Shown piece after piece: positions 53,562 to 64,000 of a DNA stretch of 64,000 nt (positions within the stretch are counted from its first letter, which is position 1; each line of letters starts with the position of its first letter). The notes below the pieces were generated by a model. That model searched no databases, was not told where the DNA came from, and saw only the letters and a program-made list of their open reading frames with translations. The position numbers were made by a program, and so were the translations under genes. This DNA comes from Pseudomonas sp. 10S4 (GTDB taxonomy: Bacteria > Pseudomonadota > Gammaproteobacteria > Pseudomonadales > Pseudomonadaceae), in assembly GCF_034344865.1 (NCBI RefSeq), contig NZ_CP133774.1, positions 2,728,001 through 2,792,000 on the forward strand, given 5' to 3'.

Positions 53562-54965
53562 ATGTCGACAGACAAGGTTTCTGTCCACGGCAGTTGGGCT
53601 AGCCGCTGGGTCTTCATACTCGCCGCGACCGGTTCGGCCGTGGGGCTGGGTAGCATCTGGAAATTCCCGTACATGGTCGGCGTCTATGGCGGCGGCGCGT
53701 TCGTTCTCATGTTTTTGGTCTGCATCGCGCTGATCGGCGTGCCGGTCATGCTGGCTGAAACCCTGATCGGCCGCCGCGCCCGTCAAAGCCCGGCCAACGC
53801 CTTGAAGGTGTTGGCGATAGAGGCGGGGCATTCGGGCAAGTGGTCCTGGGGCGCATTCGCCGGGATGATCACGGCGTTGCTGATTCTGTCTTTCTATAGT
53901 GTGGTCGGCGGCTGGTCGCTGGACTACATCATCGACATGGGCCGTGGTGACTTCCAGGGTGTGACGTCAGATCAAGTCGGTGCTTATTTCGGCAATGTGA
54001 TCTCTGATCCATGGCGCCTGACACTTTGGCACACGATTTTTATGCTGCTGTCCGCCGTGGTGATCGCCAAAGGCGTGGTCGCCGGGCTTGAACGCAGCCT
54101 TCGCATCATGATGCCGCTGCTGTTCGTGATGATTCTGGTGCTGTTGGGTTACAGCATGACCACCGGCCATTTCATGGAAGGCGTGCATTTCATGTTCGAC
54201 TTCCACCCGGAAAAAGTCCTCGACGGCTTGCTGCCCGCCATGGGTCACGCCTTCTTTTCTCTGAGCGTGGGCGTGGGTTCGATCATGATCTACGGCGCCT
54301 ATATGCCGAAGAACTCATCGCTTTCCGGCACCGTGGTCGGTGTGGCGCTGCTCGATACCTTCGTTTCGCTGGTCGCTGGCCTGGCATTGTTTCCGATTGT
54401 GTTCGCCGCCGGCCTGAACCCAAGCGAAGGCCCTGGCCTGATGTTCGTCAGCCTGCCATTTGCCTTCGGTAACGTAGCGTTCGGCCAGTTGATGGGCGTA
54501 GTGTTCTTCGTACTGGTGGCGGTTGCGGCCTGGAGTTCGGCGATTTCATTGCTTGAACCGATGGTGGCTTACCTGGTTGAACGCACGAAAATTAGCCGCG
54601 CCTGGGTGACTTTTTGGCTGGCATTTATTTGCTGGTTCGTCGGTCTGGGTACGGTGTTTTCCTTCAATATCTGGAAGCAAGCCAAATTTTTCGTGAACGA
54701 AGGCGGGATGTTCCATCTCTACCAATGGGGAGCGGCCGGTGGTCTGGACTTCTTTGGTGTGATCGATTTCTTCACCTCGCGGATCATGCTGCCACTCGGT
54801 GGTTTGTGTTTCGTGGTGTTTGCAGGCTGGATCATGGGGCGTGAAGCGGTGCGTGACGAATTGTCGATTCGCAGCCCGGTTCTATTTGCCCTGTCCCTGT
54901 TCTTGATGCGCTATGTGGCGCCCATCGGCATTCTTGTAGTGTTTGCCGCCCAGCTGTGGAAGTGA
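53562..54965 (+). CDS. Sodium-dependent SNF-family transporter
   Basis: 467 residues, about 12 membrane helices. [28 protein letters not shown] is the LeuT-fold sodium- and substrate-binding first helix (AVGLGxxWRFPY motif). The later [24 protein letters not shown] and the middle block ([17 protein letters not shown]) are also family features. The ATG at 53562 is used; upstream frame to 53511 is not typical. Substrate is probably an amino acid. It is divergent from smpB and followed closely by ratA. Confidence 0.88.
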   Translation: MSTDKVSVHGSWASRWVFILAATGSAVGLGSIWKFPYMVGVYGGGAFVLMFLVCIALIGVPVMLAETLIGRRARQSPANALKVLAIEAGHSGKWSWGAFAGMITALLILSFYSVVGGWSLDYIIDMGRGDFQGVTSDQVGAYFGNVISDPWRLTLWHTIFMLLSAVVIAKGVVAGLERSLRIMMPLLFVMILVLLGYSMTTGHFMEGVHFMFDFHPEKVLDGLLPAMGHAFFSLSVGVGSIMIYGAYMPKNSSLSGTVVGVALLDTFVSLVAGLALFPIVFAAGLNPSEGPGLMFVSLPFAFGNVAFGQLMGVVFFVLVAVAAWSSAISLLEPMVAYLVERTKISRAWVTFWLAFICWFVGLGTVFSFNIWKQAKFFVNEGGMFHLYQWGAAGGLDFFGVIDFFTSRIMLPLGGLCFVVFAGWIMGREAVRDELSIRSPVLFALSLFLMRYVAPIGILVVFAAQLWK

Positions 54966-54972
54966 CGCTGAC

Positions 54973-55407
54973 ATGACGACCCATATTCAACGCTCGGCTC
55001 TGCTGCCGTATCCGGCGCAAGCCCTTTATGACCTGGTTAATGACGTGGCGCGTTATCCGGAATTCCTGCCGTGGTGCTCGGCTGCCGAAGTGCTGGAAAG
55101 CTCCCCTGAGCACATGCGTGCCAGTGTCGGCGTGGCCAAGGGCGGCCTCAGTCAGCATTTCGTGACCCGCAATACGCTGGTGCCCGGGCATTCAATCGAG
55201 ATGAATCTGGAGGAAGGACCGTTCAACCAGTTGCATGGCGTCTGGGTGTTCAAGCCATTGGGTGAGAAGGCCTGCAAGATTAGCCTGGACCTGTCGTTCG
55301 ACTACGCCGGGCCAATCGTGCGCGCAACGTTGGGGCCTTTGTTCAATCAGGCGGCGAACACGCTGGTCGATGCGTTTTGTCAGCGCGCCAAACAGATACA
55401 TGGTTGA
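54973..55407 (+). CDS. ratA: Ribosome association toxin RatA
   Basis: 144 residues of the START/polyketide-cyclase fold. MTTHIQRSALLPYPAQALYDLVNDVARYPEFLPWCSAAEV is the RatA N-terminus. In E. coli RatA blocks 70S assembly. The start lies 7 bases after the transporter stop and the stop overlaps rnfH by 8 bases. The smpB-ratA-rnfH-bamE order is conserved in gammaproteobacteria. Confidence 0.93.
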   Translation: MTTHIQRSALLPYPAQALYDLVNDVARYPEFLPWCSAAEVLESSPEHMRASVGVAKGGLSQHFVTRNTLVPGHSIEMNLEEGPFNQLHGVWVFKPLGEKACKISLDLSFDYAGPIVRATLGPLFNQAANTLVDAFCQRAKQIHG

Positions 55408-55714
55408 GTCGGTGATTGAGGTTGAGGTGGTGTATGCCGCCGTTGATCGTCAGGTGCTGCTGACAGTGGCGGTGCCAGCCGGTTCGACGGTTCGGGGTGC
55501 GCTGCTGAAGTCCGATATGGGGGCCGAGTTTCCTGAGTTGGATCTGGCCAGTTGCCCGGTCGGGATCTTCGGCAAGGTGATTTCTGACCCTGACACTCAA
55601 GTGGTTCAAGCAGGTGATCGCATCGAGATTTACCGGCCGTTGCTCGCCGATCCTAAAGAGGTGCGTCGCTTGCGCGCCGCCAAGGCTGCCGAGGCCAAGG
55701 CGCGAAATCAGTGA
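55400..55714 (+). CDS. rnfH: RnfH family protein
   Basis: 104 residues, ubiquitin-like beta-grasp fold: IEVEVVYAAVDRQVLLTVAVPAGSTVRGALLKS and VGIFGKVISDPDTQVVQAGDRIEIYRPLLADPKEVRRLRA are diagnostic. ATG 55400 overlaps ratA. The pair ratA-rnfH is a conserved operon; the function is not settled. Confidence 0.93.
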   Translation: MVESVIEVEVVYAAVDRQVLLTVAVPAGSTVRGALLKSDMGAEFPELDLASCPVGIFGKVISDPDTQVVQAGDRIEIYRPLLADPKEVRRLRAAKAAEAKARNQ

Positions 55715-55731
55715 TTCAATAAATGCCAGAC

Positions 55732-55764
55732 AATAAAAAACCCGGACGTGCCGGGTTTTTTATT
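55732..55764. terminator. Bidirectional terminator rnfH/bamE
   Basis: AATAAAAAACCCGG (55732-55745), loop ACGTG, CCGGGTTTTTTATT (55751-55764). A perfect 14-bp stem with A and T tracts on both sides, between convergent genes. Confidence 0.95.
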
Positions 55765-55774
55765 GCGTCGCAAA

Positions 55775-56302
55775 TTATTGCGGCGTGGTTTCCAGTGGTG
55801 TTGGAGTCGGGACTGGAACGGTTTGTACGCCGTCGACGTCCTTCTGGATCTGGTCCAACAACGAACCTGGTTTCACCGGTTTTTCCGGTTTTGGCTTCTC
55901 GGTGTTTTCTGCAGGAGCGGTCACAGGAGTGCCGGTGTCCTTGCCGAGAATGGCTTCGTCGCGGCTCACGCCAGGCATAAAATCGCCCGACAGGCTGACG
56001 AGTTGGTCATTAGGGTTAAAGACAACGCTTATGCGTTCCTGTTGGCGTTCACCACCACCCGGTTGCAGGCTATACAGGTAATCCCAGCGATCGGCATGGA
56101 ACGTGTCGGTCAGCAGAGGGTTACCCATGATAAACCGTACTTGCCGGCGGGTCATTCCCGGGCGTAACTGGTCTATCATGTCCTGCGTGACGACATTGCC
56201 CTGCTGGATGTCGATTTTGTAAACCCCGGGGAATGAACAACCGGCGAGTGCGAGCAGTCCCACGAAGGTGAAACTGGTTAGCAAGAGCTTGGTGTTTTGC
56301 AT
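55775..56302 (-). CDS. bamE: Outer-membrane assembly lipoprotein BamE (OmlA)
   Basis: 175 residues. A lipoprotein signal ends with [61 protein letters not shown] is the SmpA/OmlA core. The Pro-rich tail ([18 protein letters not shown]) is typical of Pseudomonas. Works in the BAM complex that folds outer membrane proteins. Divergent from fur. Confidence 0.95.
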   Translation of the reverse strand: MQNTKLLLTSFTFVGLLALAGCSFPGVYKIDIQQGNVVTQDMIDQLRPGMTRRQVRFIMGNPLLTDTFHADRWDYLYSLQPGGGERQQERISVVFNPNDQLVSLSGDFMPGVSRDEAILGKDTGTPVTAPAENTEKPKPEKPVKPGSLLDQIQKDVDGVQTVPVPTPTPLETTPQ

Positions 56303-56399
56303 CGGTGGGCGACTTCCACTATCTTGGCTGGGACAACGTAAACGCCGATCATACCCGCATTAAGAGAAGCTGCGAAGCAGCATCGCGAGAAAGCTGACC

Positions 56400-56804
56400 A
56401 TGGTTGAAAATAGCGAACTACGCAAAGCCGGCCTCAAAGTGACCCTGCCACGGGTCAAAATTCTGCAAATGCTCGATTCCGCCGAGCAACGCCACATGAG
56501 TGCCGAGGATGTTTACAAGGCGCTGATGGAGGCTGGTGAGGACGTCGGTCTGGCCACGGTTTACCGTGTACTGACTCAGTTCGAGGCAGCTGGGCTTGTG
56601 GTGCGACACAACTTCGACGGCGGTCATGCCGTCTTCGAACTGGACGACGGCAAGCATCACGACCATATGGTCAACGTCGAAACCAGTGAAGTGATCGAAT
56701 TCTTCGACGAAGAAATCGAGCGTCTTCAGAAGGCGATCGTCGACAAATATGGCTTCGAGATGGTGGATCACAATCTCGTGCTGTACGTACGCAAGAAAAA
56801 GTAA
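56400..56804 (+). CDS. fur: Ferric uptake regulator Fur
   Basis: 134 residues. MVENSELRKAGLKVTLPRVKILQML and EDVGLATVYRVLTQFEAAGLV form the winged helix; DDGKHHDHMVN is the metal-binding His cluster. As usual for Pseudomonas Fur, the extra CxxC zinc sites are absent. Represses iron uptake genes with Fe(II). Confidence 0.97.
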   Translation: MVENSELRKAGLKVTLPRVKILQMLDSAEQRHMSAEDVYKALMEAGEDVGLATVYRVLTQFEAAGLVVRHNFDGGHAVFELDDGKHHDHMVNVETSEVIEFFDEEIERLQKAIVDKYGFEMVDHNLVLYVRKKK

Positions 56805-56838
56805 GCATGTCGCGCGAACATGATGTTCGCGAAACGAG

Positions 56839-56864
56839 CGAAGGCGACCCCAGGGTCGCCTTCG
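56839..56864. terminator. Bidirectional terminator fur/recN
   Basis: CGAAGGCGACCC, a CA spacer, and GGGTCGCCTTCG form a 12-bp stem between convergent fur and recN. Confidence 0.85.
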
Positions 56865-56879
56865 TGCTTTCTGCCGGTC

Positions 56880-58552
56880 TTAAATTTTTGCGGTGATGAC
56901 CATTTTTTTCGCGTGAGCCAGAGATTCTTTGGTGAGATCGATGCCCCCAGCATGCGCGCAACTTCTTCGACGCGATGATTCTTGCTCAGCTTGGACACCG
57001 CCGTATGGGTGGCATCCTCACCGCGCACCTTGTGCACGAATAGATGCTGGTGACCTTGCGCCGCCACTTGCGGCAAGTGCGTGACTGTCAGCACCTGTCC
57101 GCGCTCCCCGAGCCGACGTAGCAACTGGCCGACGATCTCGGCAGTCGGGCCGCCGATGCCAACGTCCACTTCGTCGAACACCAGGGTCGGAACCCGGGAG
57201 GTCTGTGCGGTGATGACCTGGATTGCCAGGCTGATCCGTGACAGCTCGCCGCCCGAGGCTACTTTTGCCAGGGCTTTCATCGGTTGCCCGGGGTTGGCGC
57301 TGACCAGCAGTTCCACCTGTTCAAGCCCGTTGGGCAGCAACTCGTTGCTGCTATTGGGGCGCAGTTCGATGGTGAAGCGGCCGCCGGGCATACCCAGGCG
57401 CTGGATTTCCTGCTCTACGGCGCTGGACAGGTTGCCAGAGGCTTGATGACGCAGGTCGCTCAAGTCACGCGCCTTCTCTTGATAATGACGGGCGTAGGAC
57501 GCGAGTTCATCGCTCAGGCGTTCGATGGATTCGTCGTTGGCATTCAGTGTTTCGATTTCATCCAGCAGCTTTTGCTGCATCTCGGCGACTTCGGTCGGCT
57601 GGATGCGGTGTTTGCGCGCCAGGGTGTAGATCGCATCGAGGCGTTCTTCCAGGTATTGAAGGCGCGCCGGGTCGGCGTCGAAGTTATCGAGGAAGCGGTT
57701 CAGTTCGCCGACGGCCTCTTCAACCTGTATCTGGGCGCTGGTCAGCAGGCTACTGGCTTCGCCCAGCGCACTGATCGAGTTGTTCACGCTCGACAAGCGG
57801 TTGAGGCTGGCGGTCAGGGCGTTCAGTACATTGCCGGAATCACTTTCGCTGCATTGTTCGACCACTTGTCGGCAGATACCCAGCAAGGTTTCGGCATTGG
57901 TCAGGTTCTTGTGCTCCTGCTCCAACTGCTCCAGCTCATTTTCACCGAGGCCGAGGTTTTCCAGTTCTTCGAGCTGATAGCTCAGCAATTGATGGCGGGC
58001 GCGCTGCTCGTCGCCGGAGTTGGACAGACGGTCCAGCTCCTGGCGGGTCTGGCGCCAGCGCTGGGCGGCCAGTTGGACCTGGCGGGCCAGGTCTGTCGCG
58101 CCGGCGTACTCGTCGAGCAAGCGGCGGTGGGTGTCGGTCTTGAGCAGGGATTGGTGTTCGTGCTGGCTGTGGATATCGATCAGTAGCTCGCCCAGGGCCT
58201 TGAGATCACCGAGGGGGCAGGGCGTGCCGTTGATATAGCCGCGTGAACGACCTTCAGCCGTAATCACCCGGCGCAGGATGCACGGACCGTCGCTTTCCAG
58301 GTCGCGTTCGGCAAGCCAGGCACTGGCTTCGGGGATGTCGATCAGGTCGAAAGTCGCGAGGATATCGGCCTTGTCGGCGCCGGGGCGAACCACGCCGCTG
58401 TCGGCGCGATCGCCCAGGGTCAGGCCCAGGGCGTCGAGCATGATCGATTTGCCGGCGCCGGTTTCCCCTGTGATCACGCTCATCCCGCGATCAAGTTCGA
58501 GATCGAGATGTTCGACGATGGCGTAGTTGTGTACGGACAGGTGCACCAGCAT
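56880..58552 (-). CDS. recN: DNA repair ATPase RecN, one apparent frameshift near the end
   Basis: 557 residues when repaired. MLVHLSVHNYAIVEHLDLELDRGMSVITGETGAGKSIMLDALGL includes the Walker A loop; coiled coils occupy the middle, and VASGGELSRISLAIQVI and VLTVTHLPQVAAQGHQH are the ABC signature and switch. The frame slips in a run of five C at 56944-56948, after EEVARMLG; one more base gives GIDLTKESLAHAKKMVI and the usual stop at 56880. SMC-like; acts in double-strand break repair, induced by the SOS response (LexA box upstream). Confidence 0.93.
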
Positions 58553-58576
58553 AAAGGCCGCTCCCAGGCTTTAGGT

Positions 58577-58592
58577 CTGGTTATTTATACAG
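58577..58592 (-). promoter_or_regulatory. LexA box of recN
   Basis: On the minus strand CTGT-ATAAATAA-CCAG; one mismatch to the CTGT-N8-ACAG consensus. It lies 25 bases before the recN start, the usual place for SOS control. Confidence 0.75.
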
Positions 58593-58711
58593 TGTTTTAT
58601 TTGTGGCTGACAATGCCCTCCATTAGCTCGATTTGCTTGATCCGACGAAATCGTTAGTGCATTGGGGAATGACAATGCAGCTCTTTTTGTAGGGTTAATC
58701 ACAGCAAACCC

Positions 58712-58740
58712 CTTGAAGCTCAATTTTGCGGCCCCATATA
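58712..58740 (+). promoter_or_regulatory. Sigma-32 promoter of grpE
   Basis: CTTGAAG (58712-58718), 13 bases, CCCCATATA (58732-58740) match the heat-shock consensus CTTGAAA-N11-16-CCCCATNT. It lies 54 bases before grpE. Confidence 0.88.
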
Positions 58741-58793
58741 GCTGGGCAGAAGCGCGAGTTGAGCTCGCGGACGATATTGAAAGGAGAAAATCT

Positions 58794-59360
58794 ATGGCTG
58801 ACGAACAGACAGTGGATACGCAAAATCTCGACGCCGATCAGGCTGCCCAGGTTGCGGGTGATGAGCTGGCGGCTCGTGTACAAGTGCTCGAAGAGCAGTT
58901 GGCTGGTGCTCATGATCAGGCTTTGCGTGTAGCGGCTGATCTGCAGAACGTCCGCCGTCGCGCCGAGCAGGATGTCGAAAAGGCTCACAAATTCGCGCTG
59001 GAGAAGTTCGCTGGCGACCTGCTGCCGATCGTCGACAGCCTGGAGCGTGGCCTGGAGTTGTCCAACCCGGACGACGAAAGCATTCGCCCAATGCGTGAAG
59101 GCATCGAGCTGACCCTGAAAATGTTCCAGGACACCCTGAAGCGTTATCAGCTGGAAGCGATCGATCCGCACGGCGAACCGTTCAACGCCGTTCATCACCA
59201 GGCGATGGCCATGCAGGAAAGCGCCGATGTAGAGCCGAACAGCGTGCTCAAGGTGTTCCAGAAGGGTTACCAGCTCAACGGTCGCTTGCTGCGCCCGGCC
59301 ATGGTTGTGGTCAGCAAGGCACCTTCGCCGGTTTCGCCTTCGATTGATGAGCAGGCTTGA
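58794..59360 (+). CDS. grpE: Nucleotide exchange factor GrpE
   Basis: 188 residues. A long coiled coil (about 20-80) is followed by the beta-wing domain with [37 protein letters not shown] and [23 protein letters not shown] lies 7 bases before the ATG at 58794; upstream in-frame starts overlap the promoter. Releases ADP from DnaK. Confidence 0.97.
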   Translation: MADEQTVDTQNLDADQAAQVAGDELAARVQVLEEQLAGAHDQALRVAADLQNVRRRAEQDVEKAHKFALEKFAGDLLPIVDSLERGLELSNPDDESIRPMREGIELTLKMFQDTLKRYQLEAIDPHGEPFNAVHHQAMAMQESADVEPNSVLKVFQKGYQLNGRLLRPAMVVVSKAPSPVSPSIDEQA

Positions 59361-59384
59361 AATTAGCCGCAAGGCCCCCATTTA
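59356..59384 (+). promoter_or_regulatory. Sigma-32 promoter of dnaK
   Basis: CTTGAAA (59356-59362), a 13-base spacer, then CCCCATTTA (59376-59384). It is a perfect match to consensus and starts inside the grpE stop codon region. Confidence 0.93.
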
Positions 59385-59462
59385 GAAGTCAAGCGTTTAA
59401 GTGCTACCGCAGTTAGCCACCACTGCTGCGGCAACCAAATCCAAAGTTTCGGGAGAGTTAAC

Positions 59463-61379
<1,917 letters not shown>

Positions 61380-61429
61380 GTTGTTGGTCGGCCGGTTGAC
61401 TGCCTTTAGGCGGTGACTGGTAGGATGTC

Positions 61430-61457
61430 GCCGCGCGGGAGCTTGCTCCCGCGTTGG
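61430..61457. repeat. Short REP-like hairpin after dnaK
   Basis: CGCGGGAGCTTGCTCCCGCG forms a compact stem about 50 bases after dnaK. It could attenuate transcription into dnaJ or be a single REP unit. Confidence 0.6.
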
Positions 61458-61496
61458 CGTGTCTGGAGTAAGCGAATTTTTACAGCATGCGACAAA

Positions 61497-61655
61497 GGCG
61501 GAGTGAGTGGCTTGTTCGTTAGAGCAAGTTCGGATGCCAGGGCGCCATAGCCAAGGCGCCGCGACGACTCATAGCTTGCTATGGGGAGGAGCGGCAACGC
61601 AGGGTATGGGGCTCGGACGCCGAGGTTGCCTAACGAACAAGCCATTCAGTCCGCC
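61497..61655. mobile_element. MITE-like element between dnaK and dnaJ
   Basis: Terminal inverted repeats of 26 bases (61497-61522 and 61630-61655; GGCGGAGTGAGTGGCTTGTT and its complement) differ at two positions. The element is 159 bases and has no coding capacity. It resembles the short non-autonomous repeats known in P. fluorescens genomes. It interrupts the usual dnaK-dnaJ spacing. Confidence 0.7.
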
Positions 61656-61832
61656 TCAGTGTTGGTGGTATGGCCGGGAATGCTCCTGCTTTTCGAGCCG
61701 CAAGTACTGCAATGAATCAAAGACCAGGATCGTTGAATTGACGTGAGTTGGGTCCGGGCCTGTATTGGGGCTCAACGAGTTTGGCGAAGCTCAGGAGGGG
61801 TTTGCCGAACGTCCTTAAGAGTGCAAAGACTT

Positions 61833-62957
61833 ATGGCAAAGCGTGACTATTACGAAGTATTGGGTGTTGAGCGCGGCTCAAGCGAAGCGGACCTGAAAAA
61901 GGCCTATCGTCGCCTGGCGATGAAGCATCACCCGGACCGTAATCCCGATGATAAAGCGTCGGAAGAGATGTTCAAAGAGGCCAACGAGGCCTACGAAGTG
62001 CTGTCCGATTCCAGCAAGCGCGCGGCGTACGACCAATACGGTCATGCCGGTGTCGACCCAAGCATGGGCGGCGGCGGTGCCGGTTTTGGCGGTCAGAATT
62101 TCTCCGACATCTTTGGCGATGTCTTCAGTGACTTCTTCGGTGGTGGTCGCGGCGGTTCCCGTGGCGGCGCTCAGCGCGGCAGCGACCTGCGTTACACCCT
62201 GGAGCTGAACCTGGAAGAAGCGGTGCGTGGCACGACCGTGAATATCCGCGTTCCGACACTGGTCAACTGCAAGCCGTGCGACGGTTCGGGCGCCAAGAAA
62301 GGCTCGGCGCCGATCACTTGCCCGACGTGCGGCGGGATCGGTCAGGTCCGCATGCAGCAAGGTTTCTTCTCGGTGCAGCAGACCTGTCCGCGCTGCCATG
62401 GCCAAGGCAAGATCATTTCCGATCCGTGCGACTCCTGCCACGGCGAAGGTCGTGTCGAAGAGTACAAAACCCTTTCCGTCAAAGTGCCGGCCGGTGTTGA
62501 TACCGGCGACCGCATTCGCCTGTCCGGCGAAGGCGAGGCGGGCGCCCAGGGTGGTCCGACTGGCGACCTGTACGTGGTGATCAATGTGCGCGAGCACGCG
62601 ATCTTCCAGCGCGACGGCAAGCACCTATTCTGTGAAGTGCCGATTAGCTTCGTCGATGCGGCACTGGGTGGCGAGCTGGAGATTCCGACCCTTGATGGTC
62701 GGGTCAAACTGAAAATCCCGGAAGGGACTCAGACCGGCAAGCAGTTCCGTGTTCGCGGCAAAGGCGTTGCTCCTGTACGTGGTGGCGGTGCTGGCGACCT
62801 GATGTGTCGTGTGGCGGTCGAAACCCCGGTCAACCTGGGTCGTCGTCAGCGCGAATTGCTGGAAGAATTCCGCAGTTCGTTGGCGGACGACAACAGTCAT
62901 TCGCCAAAAACCACTGGTTGGTTCGAAGGCGTGAAGCGCTTCTTCGGCGATTTGTAA
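61833..62957 (+). CDS. dnaJ: Chaperone DnaJ (Hsp40)
   Basis: 374 residues. The J domain holds MKHHPDRN (HPD motif); a Gly/Phe-rich linker follows ([26 protein letters not shown]); four zinc motifs are [24 protein letters not shown] and CDSCHGEG. The ATG at 61833 matches the family start; an in-frame extension to 61743 is not credible. Delivers substrates to DnaK. Confidence 0.98.
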   Translation: MAKRDYYEVLGVERGSSEADLKKAYRRLAMKHHPDRNPDDKASEEMFKEANEAYEVLSDSSKRAAYDQYGHAGVDPSMGGGGAGFGGQNFSDIFGDVFSDFFGGGRGGSRGGAQRGSDLRYTLELNLEEAVRGTTVNIRVPTLVNCKPCDGSGAKKGSAPITCPTCGGIGQVRMQQGFFSVQQTCPRCHGQGKIISDPCDSCHGEGRVEEYKTLSVKVPAGVDTGDRIRLSGEGEAGAQGGPTGDLYVVINVREHAIFQRDGKHLFCEVPISFVDAALGGELEIPTLDGRVKLKIPEGTQTGKQFRVRGKGVAPVRGGGAGDLMCRVAVETPVNLGRRQRELLEEFRSSLADDNSHSPKTTGWFEGVKRFFGDL

Positions 62958-63773
<816 letters not shown>

Positions 63774-63787
63774 GATGCGCCCGAAAT

Positions 63788-63819
63788 CGGGTTCAAACAG
63801 CGTGTTTGAACCCGGTTTT
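63788..63819 (+). terminator. dapB terminator
   Basis: CGGGTTCAAACA (63788-63799), loop GCG, TGTTTGAACCCGG (63803-63815), then TTTT. Strong rho-independent structure 15 bases after dapB. Confidence 0.92.
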
Positions 63820-63951
63820 ACACTGCCAAGCGACGTCCTGTCGCATTCCCCGGCCTTTAAGGCTCATTGGCGGTAGACCAAAAATGCCTTTTTCTGTAAG
63901 CTACAGCTTTAGTGTGTCCACTAAAAGCGCGCAGAATAATTCAGTGAAGAA

Positions 63952-63987
63952 GCGGGGTGACGTGTCCATACGTCACTCCGCTTTTTT
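63952..63987 (+). terminator. Second terminator, probable attenuator of the next operon (carA)
   Basis: GCGGGGTGACGT (63952-63963), loop GTCCAT, ACGTCACTCCGC (63970-63981), then six T. It lies about 130 bases after the dapB terminator with no gene between, so it more likely belongs to the leader of the following operon, expected to be carAB by synteny. The gene itself is outside the window. Confidence 0.75.
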
Positions 63988-64000
63988 ACAACCTGCGATC

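Noticed and set aside
61406..61746. Open frames on both strands across the dnaK-dnaJ gap
   Set aside because: They run through the inverted-repeat element at 61497-61655; such frames are known false calls over dispersed repeats.

Overview
The window is a Pseudomonas chromosome segment, most likely from the P. fluorescens group. The evidence is the conserved order fur / recN / grpE-dnaK-dnaJ-dapB and ratA-rnfH-bamE, an ssrA whose resume codons encode ANDETYGEYALAA, typical REP palindromes (GCGGGCAAGCCTCGCTCCTACAGG and GTAGGAGCTGCCGAAGGC types), and GC-rich codon use in the core genes.

Layout. 1-3.5 kb: end of an FAD oxidase resembling alkyl-DHAP synthase, a GlpD-like oxidase and an FGGY kinase. 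3.6-4.3 kb: a FitAB-type toxin-antitoxin pair with a clear operator palindrome. 4.4-11 kb: an HBM-type chemoreceptor, a histidine phosphatase, a PAP2 phosphatase, a broken ArnT-like glycosyltransferase and a metallophosphatase. 11-14.6 kb: a leftward operon of a 144-residue unknown protein, a two-domain KaiC-like ATPase, a histidine kinase and a RimJ-like acetyltransferase. 14.7-22 kb: a GNAT enzyme, a DUF2252 protein, a YeeE/YedE transporter, an AbiEi/AbiEii type IV toxin-antitoxin pair, two DUF6124 paralogues and an isochorismatase-like hydrolase.

About 22.1-42.6 kb is a genomic island at the 3' end of ssrA. Its P4/CP4-57-type integrase lies directly beside ssrA. Cargo looks like a defence or conflict collection: a ClpP-class protease with a small partner, an ImmA/IrrE peptidase coupled to a PIN-like protein, an sce7726-like nuclease convergent with a beta-family protein, a roughly 1,520-residue protein joining a Cap4-like nuclease region to a STAND-type P-loop ATPase and a long C-terminal arm (Avs-like), a cysteine-peptidase-like protein, a YfjI/recombinase mobile module, an unknown membrane protein and an IS66 remnant.

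42.6-64 kb returns to core genome: ssrA, two small secreted paralogues, a lactate-use operon (lldP-lutA-lutB-lutC-dld) with divergent lldR and a perfect operator palindrome, smpB, an SNF transporter, ratA-rnfH, bamE, fur, recN with a LexA box, and the heat-shock genes grpE, dnaK and dnaJ, with sigma-32-type promoters before grpE and dnaK. dapB ends the window and is followed by a terminator/attenuator before what is presumably carA.

A quality warning applies to the whole window. At least thirteen sites, including sites in ssrA, smpB and recN, appear to lack one base (two at one site) in short single-base runs. Every one is restored by lengthening a run, so they look like systematic sequencing errors rather than real pseudogenes. 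Frameshifted genes are given here as whole spans.
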